A stretch of 64,000 nucleotides of DNA, taken from Alphaproteobacteria bacterium. Its GTDB lineage: Bacteria; Pseudomonadota; Alphaproteobacteria; Rhodospirillales; WMHbin7. A program made the position numbers and the translations under genes. The notes below the pieces were generated by a model. That model saw only the letters and a list, made by a program, of their open reading frames with translations, was not told the DNA's origin and ran no database searches. Below, piece by piece: positions 36,717-46,456 of this stretch (position 1 is its first letter; each line of letters starts with the position of its first letter). Location of the stretch: positions 744,001-808,000 of the forward strand of contig JADGAX010000001.1 of the NCBI GenBank assembly GCA_015231795.1, given 5' to 3'.

Positions 36717-37400
36717 GTGCTTAAACTTCTCGATCATCTCGAGGAATGGCTGATCGCCTTTCTCATGGGGGCGGCGACGCTGATCATTTTCGCCGCCGTC
36801 GTTCACCGTTACGCGTCAGGCGTTCCCCTGTTCTACGATTTCATGCGCCTGTTCAATTTCGCCTGGGCGCAGGAGTTGTGCATCTACATGTTCGTCTGGA
36901 TGGCCAAGTTCGGCGCCGCCTACGGCGTGCGCACCGGCATCCATGTCGGCGTCGACGTTCTGATCAACCGCATGGGTCCCAACCTGCGCGGCAAATTCAT
37001 CATCTTCGGTCTGTTGTGCGGCGCCGTCTTTACCGGCATCATCGCCACCCTGGGCGCCTATTTCGTTTGGGAAAACGGCGCGCATTACAGCATCTTCACC
37101 AGCCTGGGCCTGAATACCGGCGACCTGTACGAAGGCCCGATCACGCCCGATCTGGAATGGCCCACCTGGATCATCTACATGGCCATTCCCCTAGGCTCGT
37201 CGCTGATGTGCTTTCGTTTCCTACAGGTTTGCGTTTCCTTCCTGCGCACCGGGGAACTGCCCCATCACGATCACGGGCATGTCGACGGCATCGAAAAGGA
37301 CGACAAAGGCCAGGTGAAAGACGTCAACTGGTTCGAGATGCAAGACAACCTGCATCCCAAGGACCCATCGCACGAAACAGACAAGCCGGAGGGCCGTTGA
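36717..37400 (+). CDS. dctQ: TRAP transporter small membrane subunit DctQ
   Basis: 227 residues with four predicted membrane helices, larger than typical DctQ because of a hydrophilic His/Asp-rich C-terminal tail (GELPHHDHGHVDGIEKDD). Start is GTG 36717 (LKLLDHLEEWLIAF) with GGGGAG upstream; an in-frame ATG at 36687 lies in the hairpin and lacks a ribosome site. Couples to DctM; one base separates the two genes. Confidence 0.88.
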   Translation: MLKLLDHLEEWLIAFLMGAATLIIFAAVVHRYASGVPLFYDFMRLFNFAWAQELCIYMFVWMAKFGAAYGVRTGIHVGVDVLINRMGPNLRGKFIIFGLLCGAVFTGIIATLGAYFVWENGAHYSIFTSLGLNTGDLYEGPITPDLEWPTWIIYMAIPLGSSLMCFRFLQVCVSFLRTGELPHHDHGHVDGIEKDDKGQVKDVNWFEMQDNLHPKDPSHETDKPEGR

Positions 37401-37401
37401 C

Positions 37402-38685
37402 ATGAACGCCGCCATCATCTTCGGCTTGCTGCTGGCCCTTATGCTGACCGGCATGCCCATTTCGATTTCGCTGGGCCTGACCGTTCTGACCTTCCTGTTC
37501 ACCATGACCCATGTTCCCATCGAAGCCGTGGCGCTCAAGCTGTTCACCGGCATCGAGAAGTTCGAGATCATGGCCATCCCGTTCTTCATCCTGGCGGGCA
37601 ACTTTCTGACGCATGGCGGGGTCGCCAAGCGCATGATCAATTTCGCCACCGCCATGATCGGCCATTGGCATGGCGGTTTGGGCTTGGCTGGCGTCATGGC
37701 CTGCGCACTGTTCGCCGCGGTGTCGGGTTCCAGCCCGGCCACCGTGGTCGCCATCGGCTCGATCCTGCTGCCCGCCATGGTCAAGCAGGGCTTCCCATCG
37801 CGCTTCGGTGCTGGCGTCATCACCACCTCGGGCGCCCTGGGCATTCTGATACCGCCCTCGATCGTCATGGTCATGTATGCCGTGGCCACCAACAGCTCGG
37901 TCGGCCAATTGTTCATGGCGGGCGTGATTCCCGGCCTGATCCTGGCCACCATGCTGGGGCTGACCACCTTCTGGCGGGCCTGGAAGAACAATTATCCGCG
38001 CTGTCCCGAAGCCAGCCTCAAGGAAAAGCTGACCAGCTTCAAAGACGCCATCTGGGGTTTGGCGCTGATCATCATCGTCATCGGGGGCATCTATACGGGC
38101 ATTTTCACGCCCACCGAGGCGGCGGCCATGAGCGCCGTCTACGCCTTCATCATTGCCATTTTCGTCTATAAGGACATGCCGCTTTCGCAAGTGCCGAAAA
38201 TCCTGCTCAACTCGGCCAACATGTCGGCGATGCTGCTGTACATCATCACCAACGCGGTCCTTTTCTCCTTCGTGCTGGCCAACGAGAACATTCCGCACGC
38301 CATCGCCGACTGGATCGTCGAGAAGGATCTGGGCGTCATCGCCTTCCTGCTGGTAGTCAACGTGCTGCTGCTGATGGCGGGCAACTTCATGGAACCCAGT
38401 TCGATCGTGCTGATCATGGCGCCCATTCTGTTCCCGGTGGCCATGAAGCTGGGCATCGACCCCATTCACTTCGGCATCATGATGGTGGTCAATATGGAGG
38501 TCGGCATGTGCCATCCGCCGGTCGGCCTCAATCTTTACGTCGCGTCAGGCATCACCAAGATGGGCATTACCGAGCTGACCGTGGCCGTCATGCCCTGGCT
38601 GCTGACCATGCTCGTTTTCCTGGTCATGATCACCTACATCCCTGAAATTTCGCTCTGGCTGCCCAAAATGCTGGGAATGATGTAA
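37402..38685 (+). CDS. dctM: TRAP transporter large membrane subunit DctM
   Basis: 427-residue, about 12-helix Na+-driven transport subunit. Family features: LLLALMLTGMPISISLGLTV, FFILAGNFLTHGGVAKRM, VSGSSPATVVAIGSILLPAM and GALGILIPPSIVMVMYAV. Completes the DctPQM uptake system. Confidence 0.94.
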   Translation: MNAAIIFGLLLALMLTGMPISISLGLTVLTFLFTMTHVPIEAVALKLFTGIEKFEIMAIPFFILAGNFLTHGGVAKRMINFATAMIGHWHGGLGLAGVMACALFAAVSGSSPATVVAIGSILLPAMVKQGFPSRFGAGVITTSGALGILIPPSIVMVMYAVATNSSVGQLFMAGVIPGLILATMLGLTTFWRAWKNNYPRCPEASLKEKLTSFKDAIWGLALIIIVIGGIYTGIFTPTEAAAMSAVYAFIIAIFVYKDMPLSQVPKILLNSANMSAMLLYIITNAVLFSFVLANENIPHAIADWIVEKDLGVIAFLLVVNVLLLMAGNFMEPSSIVLIMAPILFPVAMKLGIDPIHFGIMMVVNMEVGMCHPPVGLNLYVASGITKMGITELTVAVMPWLLTMLVFLVMITYIPEISLWLPKMLGMM

Positions 38686-38788
38686 TGAAAAATAACTCTG
38701 AGCGATTCTAAAGAGAGCTGACACGACGAACGGCGCCTGATACACTTCAACCTGAAATCGATAGAGGCATTATTTCTCTGGGGTTAGG

Positions 38789-41700
38789 ATGCCTTTCGAA
38801 ATGCCTGAAAATACTTCCTTAACGGAAGAGAAACAGACGGGTCGCGCCAAGAGCAACGTTGCGCCTCAAGCGTCCAAACCTTTCATTGTAGGGGTTGGCG
38901 CCTCGGCCGGCGGGCTGGAGGCGTTGGAACGTTTCTTCAGCTCCCTCCCCCCCAGCACCGGCATGTCTTTCGTGGTCATCCAGCATCTGTCGCCGGACCA
39001 TAAAAGCATGATGGTCGATCTGCTGGCCAAGCGGACCAATATGGTGGTGACGCAGGCCGAGCATGGGCTTCGGGTGGCGACCGACACCATTTACGTCATT
39101 CCCCCCGGTAAATTGATCACCATCGATCATGGCGTGCTGTATCTGTCGGCCAAGACGACGGCGGGCGTCACCCTGCCCATCGACATTTTTCTGACTTCGC
39201 TGGCCAAGGATCAAGGATCGCAGGCCATCGGCATCATCTTGTCGGGCACGGGCAGCGACGGCACCAGGGGCATTCGCGCCATTCACGAACAGGGCGGCAT
39301 GGTGGTGGTGCAAGACCCGCTGACCGCCAGATTCGACGGCATGCCACGCTCGGCCATCGAAACCGGCATCGTCGACGACGTGATGATGCCCGAGCGCATC
39401 TTCGAGCGCTTGCAGTCCTATGTGCGCTTGGCCAACACGACGACGGACAGTTCAAGCCTGGAAGCCGAAGGCGACGCGCCGACGGCCGGCCTAACGCGCA
39501 TCCTTAATCTATTGAACGCGCAGACCGGCACCGATTTCACCCACTATAAGAAAACCACGCTGATCCGGCGCATCGAACGGCGCATGCATCTCAATCAGGT
39601 ATCCAGCCACGAGGATTACGCCACCCTTCTCTCGGCCAACAAGTTGGAAGCCGAGAATCTGAAGCGCGAGCTTCTGATCAGCGTCACCAATTTCTTTCGC
39701 GACACCGACGCCTTCGCCGACCTGAACAAGCATGTCATCGCCGAGTTGGTGCGCAAGGCGGAAGACAACGGCACTATCCGCGCCTGGGTTTGCGGCTGCG
39801 CCACCGGCGAAGAGGCCTATTCGGTCGCCATTCTCTTCTGCGAAGAGATGGAGCGCCAGGAAAAGACGGTGGAAATCAAGATTTTCGCCACCGACATCGA
39901 TCGCAACGCGCTGGAAGTGGCGGGCGGCGGCACCTATCCGGAAAGCATCGTCTCTGAAGTTGACGAACAGCGGCGCGGCAAGTTTTTCACCAAAAACGTC
40001 TCGTCCTACAAGATCAAGCCCGATGTCCGGCGCATGGTCGTCTTCGCGCCCCACAATGTGATCAAGGACCCGCCCTTCACCAAGCTGGACTTGGTGTGCT
40101 GCCGCAATCTGCTGATCTACTTTGAAGCCAATCTGCAGCAGGCGGTGCTGTCACGCTTCCAGTTCGCCCTCAGGCAAGGCGCATTTTTATTCCTGGGGTC
40201 CAGCGAAACGCTGGGGCCGCAATCGGTGGATTTCGAGGCGATCAGCGCCAAACACCGCGTCTATCGTCTGCTGCATGGACGCTCGCTGCCGCTAACCGAG
40301 GTCAGAAACGAGAATGTGCGCAGCCCAGAATCGGTTCGCACCTATGCGCAGCCCGCCGCAGACTCGAACCGCCGCGAGGGGATGAAGGCGGTCGAGGAAG
40401 GAACGCGCCAGCTTCTAACCAGCTACTGCCCGCCGTCGTTGCTGGTCGATGACAGGCAGGAAATCGTCCATAATTACGGTGGCGTCGAACGCTATTTGCG
40501 CATACCGGCGGGCGAAGCGACATTGGACGTTTGCCGCCATCTGCCGACGTCGATCGGAACGCTGGTCGCCGCCACCTTGCACCGCGTCTTTCGCGAGTGG
40601 AAGGAAATCTGCATTCAGCAGGTCGATCTGGAGCGCGATTCCCCCGCTGAGGATGGCCGCAAGGAATTAGTGCAACTGCGCTTCCGTCCGCTTTCCTTGC
40701 CAAAGGGCGGCCAGCGCTTCGTGATGATTCACTTCATCGCCTCCCAGGGATCCGACGTTCCTGTTTCGACGACCTCGATCGACATCAGCGTCGAAACCGT
40801 CGAGCGCATCAAACTCCTGGAAGCCGAACTGCAGTCTTCGCGCGAGAACCAGCAGGCGGTGATCGAAGAGCTTGAAACCACCAACGAGGAATTGCAGGCC
40901 ACCAACGAGGAACTGCTGGCGTCGAACGAGGAGTTGCAAAGCACCAACGAAGAACTGCAATCGGTCAATGAAGAGCTTTACACCGTCAATTCCGAGTTGA
41001 AGGAAAAGGTCGACGAACTGACCAACCTCAACAACGACCTTGACAACTTCATGCGCACGACCAAGATCGGCACGATCTTCATTGACGCCAAGGGCACGTT
41101 GCGCCGCTTCACCCCCGCCTCGGCCGAGTTCGTCAATCTGATGGACCGCGACATCGGACGCCCCTTCTCAGACATTTCGACCAATATCGACTACCCTGAT
41201 TTCGACACCGACATCGCAAATGTCATCCGCACCGGCGCGGAGATCGAGAAGCACATCGTCCGCCAGAACGGCAAGGCCATTCATGTGCGCGTTTTACCCT
41301 ACGCCACGGAAACAGGCGCCATCGGCGGGGCCGTCGTGACCTTTGTCGACACCACCGATCTGACACAGGCACGCCTGCGCGTTCAGTCCTATATCGACTC
41401 GCTGCCGCATCACATCGCAGCCCTCGACAAGGGCGGAACGATCATAGCCGTCAATGCAGCCTGGAAGCGCTTCGGCGAAGAATGCGGCATGGACAAGAAT
41501 TACGATTGGGTCGGCAAGAGCTATCTGGAATCCTGCGTTCCGGCGGGCGGGCCGATGGTGACCGACCACACCGACGGCGCCAGGGCCGTGGGCGGCCTCA
41601 GGTCGGTTCTTGAGCGCAAGGCCAGGCATTTCTCATTGGAATACATCAACCGCGCGTCGGGATCGAAGCGCTGGTTCCAGATGAATGTCTCGCCCCTGCT

Positions 41701-42835
41701 GCCCGACGAGGGCGGCGTCATCGTCACGCATCACGAAATCACCAACCGCGTGATGAACGAGGCGCGCCTCAAGCTCTCGGGAAAGATCATCGAGAATTCC
41801 AGCGAAGCCATCGTCATCACCGACGCCGACGAGAAGATTCTTTACGTCAACAACGCCTTCACCAACATCACCGGCTATACCGAGGAAGACATTATCGGCA
41901 AATCGCCGCGCATTCTGTCTTCCGGCAGGCATGACAAGGCCTTTTACGCCAAGATGTGGAATGCGCTTTTGTCGCAGGGCCGTTGGTCGGGAGAATGCTG
42001 GAACAAGAAAAAGAACGGCGAGGTCTATCCCGAATTGGTGTCGATCAACGCGATCCGCGACGACAAGGGTTCCGTCATCAATTACGTTTCCTTCTTCTCG
42101 GACATTACTGGCTTAAAGCAGACCGAACGCCTTTTGCGCCAGAAGAACGCCGATTTGCAGCAATTCGCCCATGTCGCTTCGCATGATCTGCAAGAGCCAT
42201 TGCGTATGGTGACCAGCTTCTTGCAGCTTCTAAAGAAGCGTCATGACGGCGACCTGTCGAAAGAAGCGCAGGAATACATCTCGTTTGCCGTTGACGGCGC
42301 ATTGCGCATGAACACTTTGGTGCGCGATCTGCTGGAATTCTCGCGCGTCGATTCCAGGCAAGAAACGCCCGCCTTGCTCGATATCTCGAAAGTCGTAAGC
42401 GACAGCCTCAAGAATTTGGAGATGGCCATTCAAGAATCGGGAGCCAAAATTGCGCTGCCCGAGCAATTTCCAAGACTGCAAGGCGATGAGCATCTGCTGG
42501 TCAGCCTGTTCCAGAACTTGTTCTCGAACGCACTTAAATACCGCCATCCCGACCGTCCCTGCGAAATCCGCCTTGAGGTTCGCAGCGAACAAGGCATGGC
42601 CAGATTCTCGGTCATCGACAATGGGATCGGCATCGAGCCTGACTATTTCGAGAAGATCTTCCTGATTTTCCAGCGCCTGCATACCAGAGAGGAATACCCC
42701 GGCACCGGCATCGGCCTGGCGCTTTGCAGGCGCATCGTCGAGCGCCATGGCGGCCTGATCTGGGTGGAAAGCAAGCACGGCCAGGGCAGCACGTTCCACT
42801 TCACCCTGCCCCTGTTCATCATGGCTGCCGCGTAA
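38789..42835 (+). CDS. CheB-CheR-PAS-histidine kinase fusion
   Basis: 1348 residues, cytosolic. Order: CheB methylesterase (~30-215; catalytic Ser in VGASAGG, His in VIQHLSPDH, Asp in [10 protein letters not shown]); CheR methyltransferase (~235-500; [14 protein letters not shown] site and NLLIYF); a linker; a heptad-repeat coiled coil of NEEL repeats (~675-757); two or three PAS domains (~760-1110); then HisKA with phospho-accepting His in [11 protein letters not shown] (~1131) and HATPase_c with [19 protein letters not shown] and [12 protein letters not shown]. No receiver domain is present and no che gene is nearby. Known CheB-CheR-kinase fusions link methylation-type sensing to phosphorelay; its partner regulator is not identifiable here. 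Confidence 0.92.
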   Translation: MPFEMPENTSLTEEKQTGRAKSNVAPQASKPFIVGVGASAGGLEALERFFSSLPPSTGMSFVVIQHLSPDHKSMMVDLLAKRTNMVVTQAEHGLRVATDTIYVIPPGKLITIDHGVLYLSAKTTAGVTLPIDIFLTSLAKDQGSQAIGIILSGTGSDGTRGIRAIHEQGGMVVVQDPLTARFDGMPRSAIETGIVDDVMMPERIFERLQSYVRLANTTTDSSSLEAEGDAPTAGLTRILNLLNAQTGTDFTHYKKTTLIRRIERRMHLNQVSSHEDYATLLSANKLEAENLKRELLISVTNFFRDTDAFADLNKHVIAELVRKAEDNGTIRAWVCGCATGEEAYSVAILFCEEMERQEKTVEIKIFATDIDRNALEVAGGGTYPESIVSEVDEQRRGKFFTKNVSSYKIKPDVRRMVVFAPHNVIKDPPFTKLDLVCCRNLLIYFEANLQQAVLSRFQFALRQGAFLFLGSSETLGPQSVDFEAISAKHRVYRLLHGRSLPLTEVRNENVRSPESVRTYAQPAADSNRREGMKAVEEGTRQLLTSYCPPSLLVDDRQEIVHNYGGVERYLRIPAGEATLDVCRHLPTSIGTLVAATLHRVFREWKEICIQQVDLERDSPAEDGRKELVQLRFRPLSLPKGGQRFVMIHFIASQGSDVPVSTTSIDISVETVERIKLLEAELQSSRENQQAVIEELETTNEELQATNEELLASNEELQSTNEELQSVNEELYTVNSELKEKVDELTNLNNDLDNFMRTTKIGTIFIDAKGTLRRFTPASAEFVNLMDRDIGRPFSDISTNIDYPDFDTDIANVIRTGAEIEKHIVRQNGKAIHVRVLPYATETGAIGGAVVTFVDTTDLTQARLRVQSYIDSLPHHIAALDKGGTIIAVNAAWKRFGEECGMDKNYDWVGKSYLESCVPAGGPMVTDHTDGARAVGGLRSVLERKARHFSLEYINRASGSKRWFQMNVSPLLPDEGGVIVTHHEITNRVMNEARLKLSGKIIENSSEAIVITDADEKILYVNNAFTNITGYTEEDIIGKSPRILSSGRHDKAFYAKMWNALLSQGRWSGECWNKKKNGEVYPELVSINAIRDDKGSVINYVSFFSDITGLKQTERLLRQKNADLQQFAHVASHDLQEPLRMVTSFLQLLKKRHDGDLSKEAQEYISFAVDGALRMNTLVRDLLEFSRVDSRQETPALLDISKVVSDSLKNLEMAIQESGAKIALPEQFPRLQGDEHLLVSLFQNLFSNALKYRHPDRPCEIRLEVRSEQGMARFSVIDNGIGIEPDYFEKIFLIFQRLHTREEYPGTGIGLALCRRIVERHGGLIWVESKHGQGSTFHFTLPLFIMAAA

Positions 42836-42840
42836 CTGTT

Positions 42841-42975
42841 ACAGGCGGCAAAAGGCAGACTCTTTGCCGCTTGGACGCGGGCGAGGCCCGCGCGCCGTTG
42901 CTGCGGGAGCCAAGGGGTGCGGAGCATCCCGCCCGGCGCTTGAGGCTTGCGCTTATCGGCTACGATGAGCGCAAC
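42841..42975. repeat. Structured palindromic element, copy C
   Basis: Begins GGCGGCAAA, pairing with TTTGCCGC, then GGACGCGGGCgagGCCCGCG, a degenerate middle hairpin, GGGGTGCggaGCATCCC, and TTGCGCTTATCGgctaCGATGAGCGCAA. Same plan and orientation as copy B at 17020, with altered but still pairable stems (one G-T wobble in each of the last two). Confidence 0.8.
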
Positions 42976-42981
42976 CAGCTA

Positions 42982-43320
42982 TTAAGGACAGGCGGTTAGT
43001 TCCACCGTCGGCGCATCGGGCGCCAGCTCGCTCATCGCGTGGCATTCACCAAACCAACACAGGCGATAATCCGTGGCGTAGTAGGATTGGGTCAAGATCA
43101 GCCTGTCCAGGGGGGGGATCTTGGGCCGCCAGCGCCAGAAGCCGTTTTTGAGCACGGCGTCCTCGCCCGGTTCCATGCCGGCACCCGAGCCTTGGATTCT
43201 GGCCTCGACAAGAACCAGACGCCCCTTTGCCGCTTGCCAGTCTTCTTCCCAGGTCACTTTCTCGACCGAATGCGTCCAGGCCAGCGTGTAAAGAACCCCA
43301 GCCAGCAGACAGACATTCAT
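42982..43320 (-). CDS. DUF1850 protein of a TAXI-TRAP operon
   Basis: 112 residues with a hydrophobic N-terminus (MNVCLLAGVLYTLAWTHS) that is a signal peptide or anchor. The remainder (KVTWEEDWQAAKGRLVLVEARIQGSGAGMEPG) matches DUF1850, a family regularly encoded next to TAXI-type TRAP permeases. Its start overlaps the permease stop as ATGA. Function is unknown; an accessory role in substrate uptake is inferred. Confidence 0.85.
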   Translation of the reverse strand: MNVCLLAGVLYTLAWTHSVEKVTWEEDWQAAKGRLVLVEARIQGSGAGMEPGEDAVLKNGFWRWRPKIPPLDRLILTQSYYATDYRLCWFGECHAMSELAPDAPTVELTACP

Positions 43321-45359
43321 GCCGCTACCTGCATCCGCCTGGATTTCCAGGCATGGTACCCCACGAACAAGGCTGACGCCGCGAAACCCAATTCATCGGT
43401 AATCGGGATCGCCGCCACCAGCAGGAAGGCCGCCCCGGTGGCCCAGACTCTTTCCGCCAGATTGAGCGGCAGGAACAAAAATCCGATCGAGGCCGCCCCC
43501 CACAGGAAGATGGCGATCAGGGCCTTCGCCACTATGTAGCTGGCGCCGATCCAGGTCCAGTCGCCCTGCAACATCAAGGAATTGTCGTAGACGGCCATGT
43601 AGGGAATGACGAAACCGGCAATTGCGATGCGCACCGCCCACAGGCCGGTTTTCATGAAGCTGGACTTGGCGATGGTGGCGGCGGCAAAGGCGGCCAGGGC
43701 CACGGGCGGCGTCAGATCGGCCATGATGCCGAAATAGAAGACGAACATGTGCGAGACGATCAATGGCACGCCCATCTTAAGCAGGGTGGGCGCCACCAGC
43801 GAACTGGTGATGATGTAGTTGGGAATGGTGGGAATGCCCATGCCCAGAATCAGACAGGCCACCATGGTCAGAACCAGGGTCAGGAACAGGCTGCCGCCCG
43901 ACAGCGCCACTACGCCCTGGGTAAAGGCGCCGGCGGCACCGGTCAGCGTCATGGTGCCGATGATCACGCCGACCAGCGCGCAAGCCACGCCGACCGGCAC
44001 GGCGGACCTAGCGCCCTCGGCCAAGGCGTTCAAGCATAAGGAAAGCGTTTCTCGCCCGCCTTTCAGAAGGAAATTCCCGGCGATCAAAGCGGCCAGCAGG
44101 CCCGCCATGACGTCGATTCCATATTCGAAGAAGGCGGAAGCGCCCAGTCCCAGGGCGATCCAGAAGGCGAACTGAAAGACCCGCGATCCGAAATGGCGAG
44201 CCAGCGGCACGCCCAGGATCAAGAGCGCCGTCATCGCCAGACCCACGGTGCCCGAATACATCGGCGTATAGCCGCTCAGCAGCAGAAAGACCAAAACGGC
44301 CAGCGGCAGGATCAGGAACCAGTCGCGCTTCAGGGCAGCCAGCGCGCTGGGGCAATCTTCCTTGGCAAGGCCCAGCAGCTTGGCTCTTCCTGCTTCCAGA
44401 TGCACCATCCAGAAGGCGGTGACGTAGTATAAAACGGCGGGAATGACGGCGGCCTTGACGACCTCGATATAGGGAATGTCCAGCGTCTCAGCCATGATGA
44501 AGGCCACCGCCCCCATCACCGGCGGCATGATCTGCCCGCCCATGCTGGACGTGGCTTCGACCGCGCCCGCGAATTCGGCGCGGTAGCCGAATTTTTTCAT
44601 CAAAGGGATGGTGAACTGGCCGGTGGTGACGACGTTGGCGACCCCCGAGCCGTTGATGGTGCCCATCAGGCAAGAAGAAATCACCGACACTTTGGCAGGC
44701 CCGCCCTTGGTGTGGCCCACGGTTCCCAGGGCCATGTCGGTGAACAGGCGGATCATGCCCGCCTGTTCCAGGAAACTTCCGAACAGGATGAACAGAAAAA
44801 TATAGGTCGCAGACACGTAGGCGGGCGTGCCAAACACGCCTTCGGTGCCTAGCATGTACTGATTGACGACTTGGTCGAGGCCATAGCCCCGGTGATTGAA
44901 GGGCGCCGGAAAATACTGGCCCAACAGGGCGTAGGTGGCGAAGGCCAGACAGATCAGCGGCAGGGCCAACCCCATCATGCGCCTGGCCCCCTCGAACACC
45001 AAGACCAGCATGCAGATGCCGAAGGCCAGATCGGCCAAGCTGGGATCGCCGGAACGCTGAATCAGATCGCCTTCGAATATCCAGTGATAGAAGGACAGCG
45101 AAAAGGCCAGGATGCCAAGCAGCCAGTCGGACAGATTGCGCAGCAGACTGTGCCGGTGCATGGCGGCATTGATGGCGAACACCATCAGCAGCAGGAACCC
45201 CACATGCACCGACCTTAGAACCTGGGTCGACAGCGGCGAATAGGCCGCGGTGAACAACTGAAAGGACGAGAAGGCCACGCCGATCCAGAAAATCTGTTTG
45301 CTGGTTATGCCATGCCCAAAAGCGTCGCCCTTGGCTTCGATCTCGCCTTGCTTGCTCAT
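43317..45359 (-). CDS. TRAP transporter fused 12TM/4TM permease (TAXI type)
   Basis: 680-residue inner-membrane protein combining DctQ-like and DctM-like parts, with about 16-18 hydrophobic segments. Recognisable: GYGLDQVVNQYMLGTEGVFG, the conserved SVISSCLMGTINGSGVANVV and ATSSMGGQIMPPVMGAVAFIMAE (read in segments), and GMGIPTIPNYIITS. Works with the periplasmic TAXI receptor encoded upstream. Substrates of this class (glutamate or other organic acids in characterised cases) cannot be assigned from sequence. Confidence 0.93.
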   Translation of the reverse strand: MSKQGEIEAKGDAFGHGITSKQIFWIGVAFSSFQLFTAAYSPLSTQVLRSVHVGFLLLMVFAINAAMHRHSLLRNLSDWLLGILAFSLSFYHWIFEGDLIQRSGDPSLADLAFGICMLVLVFEGARRMMGLALPLICLAFATYALLGQYFPAPFNHRGYGLDQVVNQYMLGTEGVFGTPAYVSATYIFLFILFGSFLEQAGMIRLFTDMALGTVGHTKGGPAKVSVISSCLMGTINGSGVANVVTTGQFTIPLMKKFGYRAEFAGAVEATSSMGGQIMPPVMGAVAFIMAETLDIPYIEVVKAAVIPAVLYYVTAFWMVHLEAGRAKLLGLAKEDCPSALAALKRDWFLILPLAVLVFLLLSGYTPMYSGTVGLAMTALLILGVPLARHFGSRVFQFAFWIALGLGASAFFEYGIDVMAGLLAALIAGNFLLKGGRETLSLCLNALAEGARSAVPVGVACALVGVIIGTMTLTGAAGAFTQGVVALSGGSLFLTLVLTMVACLILGMGIPTIPNYIITSSLVAPTLLKMGVPLIVSHMFVFYFGIMADLTPPVALAAFAAATIAKSSFMKTGLWAVRIAIAGFVIPYMAVYDNSLMLQGDWTWIGASYIVAKALIAIFLWGAASIGFLFLPLNLAERVWATGAAFLLVAAIPITDELGFAASALFVGYHAWKSRRMQVAA

Positions 45360-45389
45360 CCCCGCGTCACCCCTATGACAAAGAAGAAA

Positions 45390-45414
45390 CGGCCCGAAGT
45401 TTGACTTCGGGCCG
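45390..45414 (-). promoter_or_regulatory. Intercistronic hairpin between TAXI receptor and permease
   Basis: CGGCCCGAAGT pairs with ACTTCGGGCCG (11 bp, 3-base loop); on the minus strand it is followed by TTTCTTCTTT, so it may be a partial terminator that lowers permease relative to receptor expression. Confidence 0.65.
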
Positions 45415-45434
45415 CCGATGAGAGTGGATTTGGC

Positions 45435-46373
45435 CTATTTAATCAGGCCCTTTTCACGGTAATATTTCTCGGCGCCGGGATGCAAGGGCACCGGCATGGC
45501 CTTGGCCGCGTTCTCAAGGGTAATGTCCTTGCCCGCCGAATGAGCGGCTTTCAGATCGGGCAGATTCTCGAAGATGGCCTTGGTCATCTTATAGACCGTG
45601 TCGTCCGAAACGCCCTGATGCGTGACCAGGAAGTTGTTGATCGCCACCGTGGGAATCGGCTTGTCCTGGCCCAGATAGGTGCCCGCCGGAATGGACGCCG
45701 GAACATAGGCCGCGTCGCCGGTCTTGGCCACCGTGGCGGCGGGAATCTCCACGATATGGATGGCGATGGTGCTGGCCAGATCGCGGATCGAGGCGACGCC
45801 CAGCCCCGCCGATTGCAGCGTGGCGTCAAGCTGGCGGTTCTTCATCAATTCAACCGACTCGCCGAAGGGAAGATACTGCACCTTCATGTCGTCGTAGCTA
45901 AGGCCCGCCGCCTTGAACACCGCCCTGGCGTTCAACTCGGTCCCCGACTTCGGTGCGCCCACCGACACCCGCTTGCCCTTAAGATCGGCCAGCGTCTTGA
46001 TGCCCGATTCTTGTGAAGAAACGATCTGGATGTAATTGGGATAGATGCCGGCCACGCCGCGCAGCTTCTTCAGCGGAGCCTTGAAGCCCGCATCCTCGAC
46101 GCCAACCCAGGCGTTGGACAGGGAATCGCCCAACGTGAAGGCCAATTCGCCGCGCCCGGCCTCCAGAAGATTGAGATTCTCGACCGAGGCCTTGGTCGCC
46201 TGCACGGTCACTTTGGCGTTGGGCATCGCTTTCCCGAACAGGTTCGACATGGCGTTGCCCATCGGATAATAGACGCCGCTGGTGCCGCCGGTAAGGACGT
46301 TGACGAACTGCTGGGCCTGGGCGGTCCCGCTCATCGCCACCAAGGCGGCGACGAGAAAAGCAATCTTGCGCAT
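45435..46373 (-). CDS. TAXI family TRAP transporter solute-binding protein
   Basis: 312 residues with signal peptide (RKIAFLVAALVAMSGTAQA). TAXI signature: NVLTGGTSGVYYPMGNAMSN, ELAFTLGDSLSNAW, GIYPNYIQIV, DLKGKRVSVGAPKSGTELNA. Periplasmic receptor for the fused permease. ATG 46373 follows AGGAG. Transcribed divergently from the chaN-like gene, with a 30-base inverted repeat between. Confidence 0.93.
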   Translation of the reverse strand: MRKIAFLVAALVAMSGTAQAQQFVNVLTGGTSGVYYPMGNAMSNLFGKAMPNAKVTVQATKASVENLNLLEAGRGELAFTLGDSLSNAWVGVEDAGFKAPLKKLRGVAGIYPNYIQIVSSQESGIKTLADLKGKRVSVGAPKSGTELNARAVFKAAGLSYDDMKVQYLPFGESVELMKNRQLDATLQSAGLGVASIRDLASTIAIHIVEIPAATVAKTGDAAYVPASIPAGTYLGQDKPIPTVAINNFLVTHQGVSDDTVYKMTKAIFENLPDLKAAHSAGKDITLENAAKAMPVPLHPGAEKYYREKGLIK

Positions 46374-46398
46374 GACGTTTCTCCTGGCTGGTGTTATT

Positions 46399-46428
46399 TG
46401 ATCCAAGGATAGCTTATAGCTTGGATCA
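46399..46428. promoter_or_regulatory. Inverted repeat in divergent promoter region
   Basis: TGATCCAAG and CTTGGATCA form a perfect 9-base inverted repeat with a 12-base spacer, centred about 40 bases from each of the two divergent start codons. Candidate operator for a dimeric regulator controlling the TAXI-TRAP operon and/or the chaN-like gene. Confidence 0.5.
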
Positions 46429-46456
46429 CTTCCAAGCGAAGACAAGGGCAAAGTCA

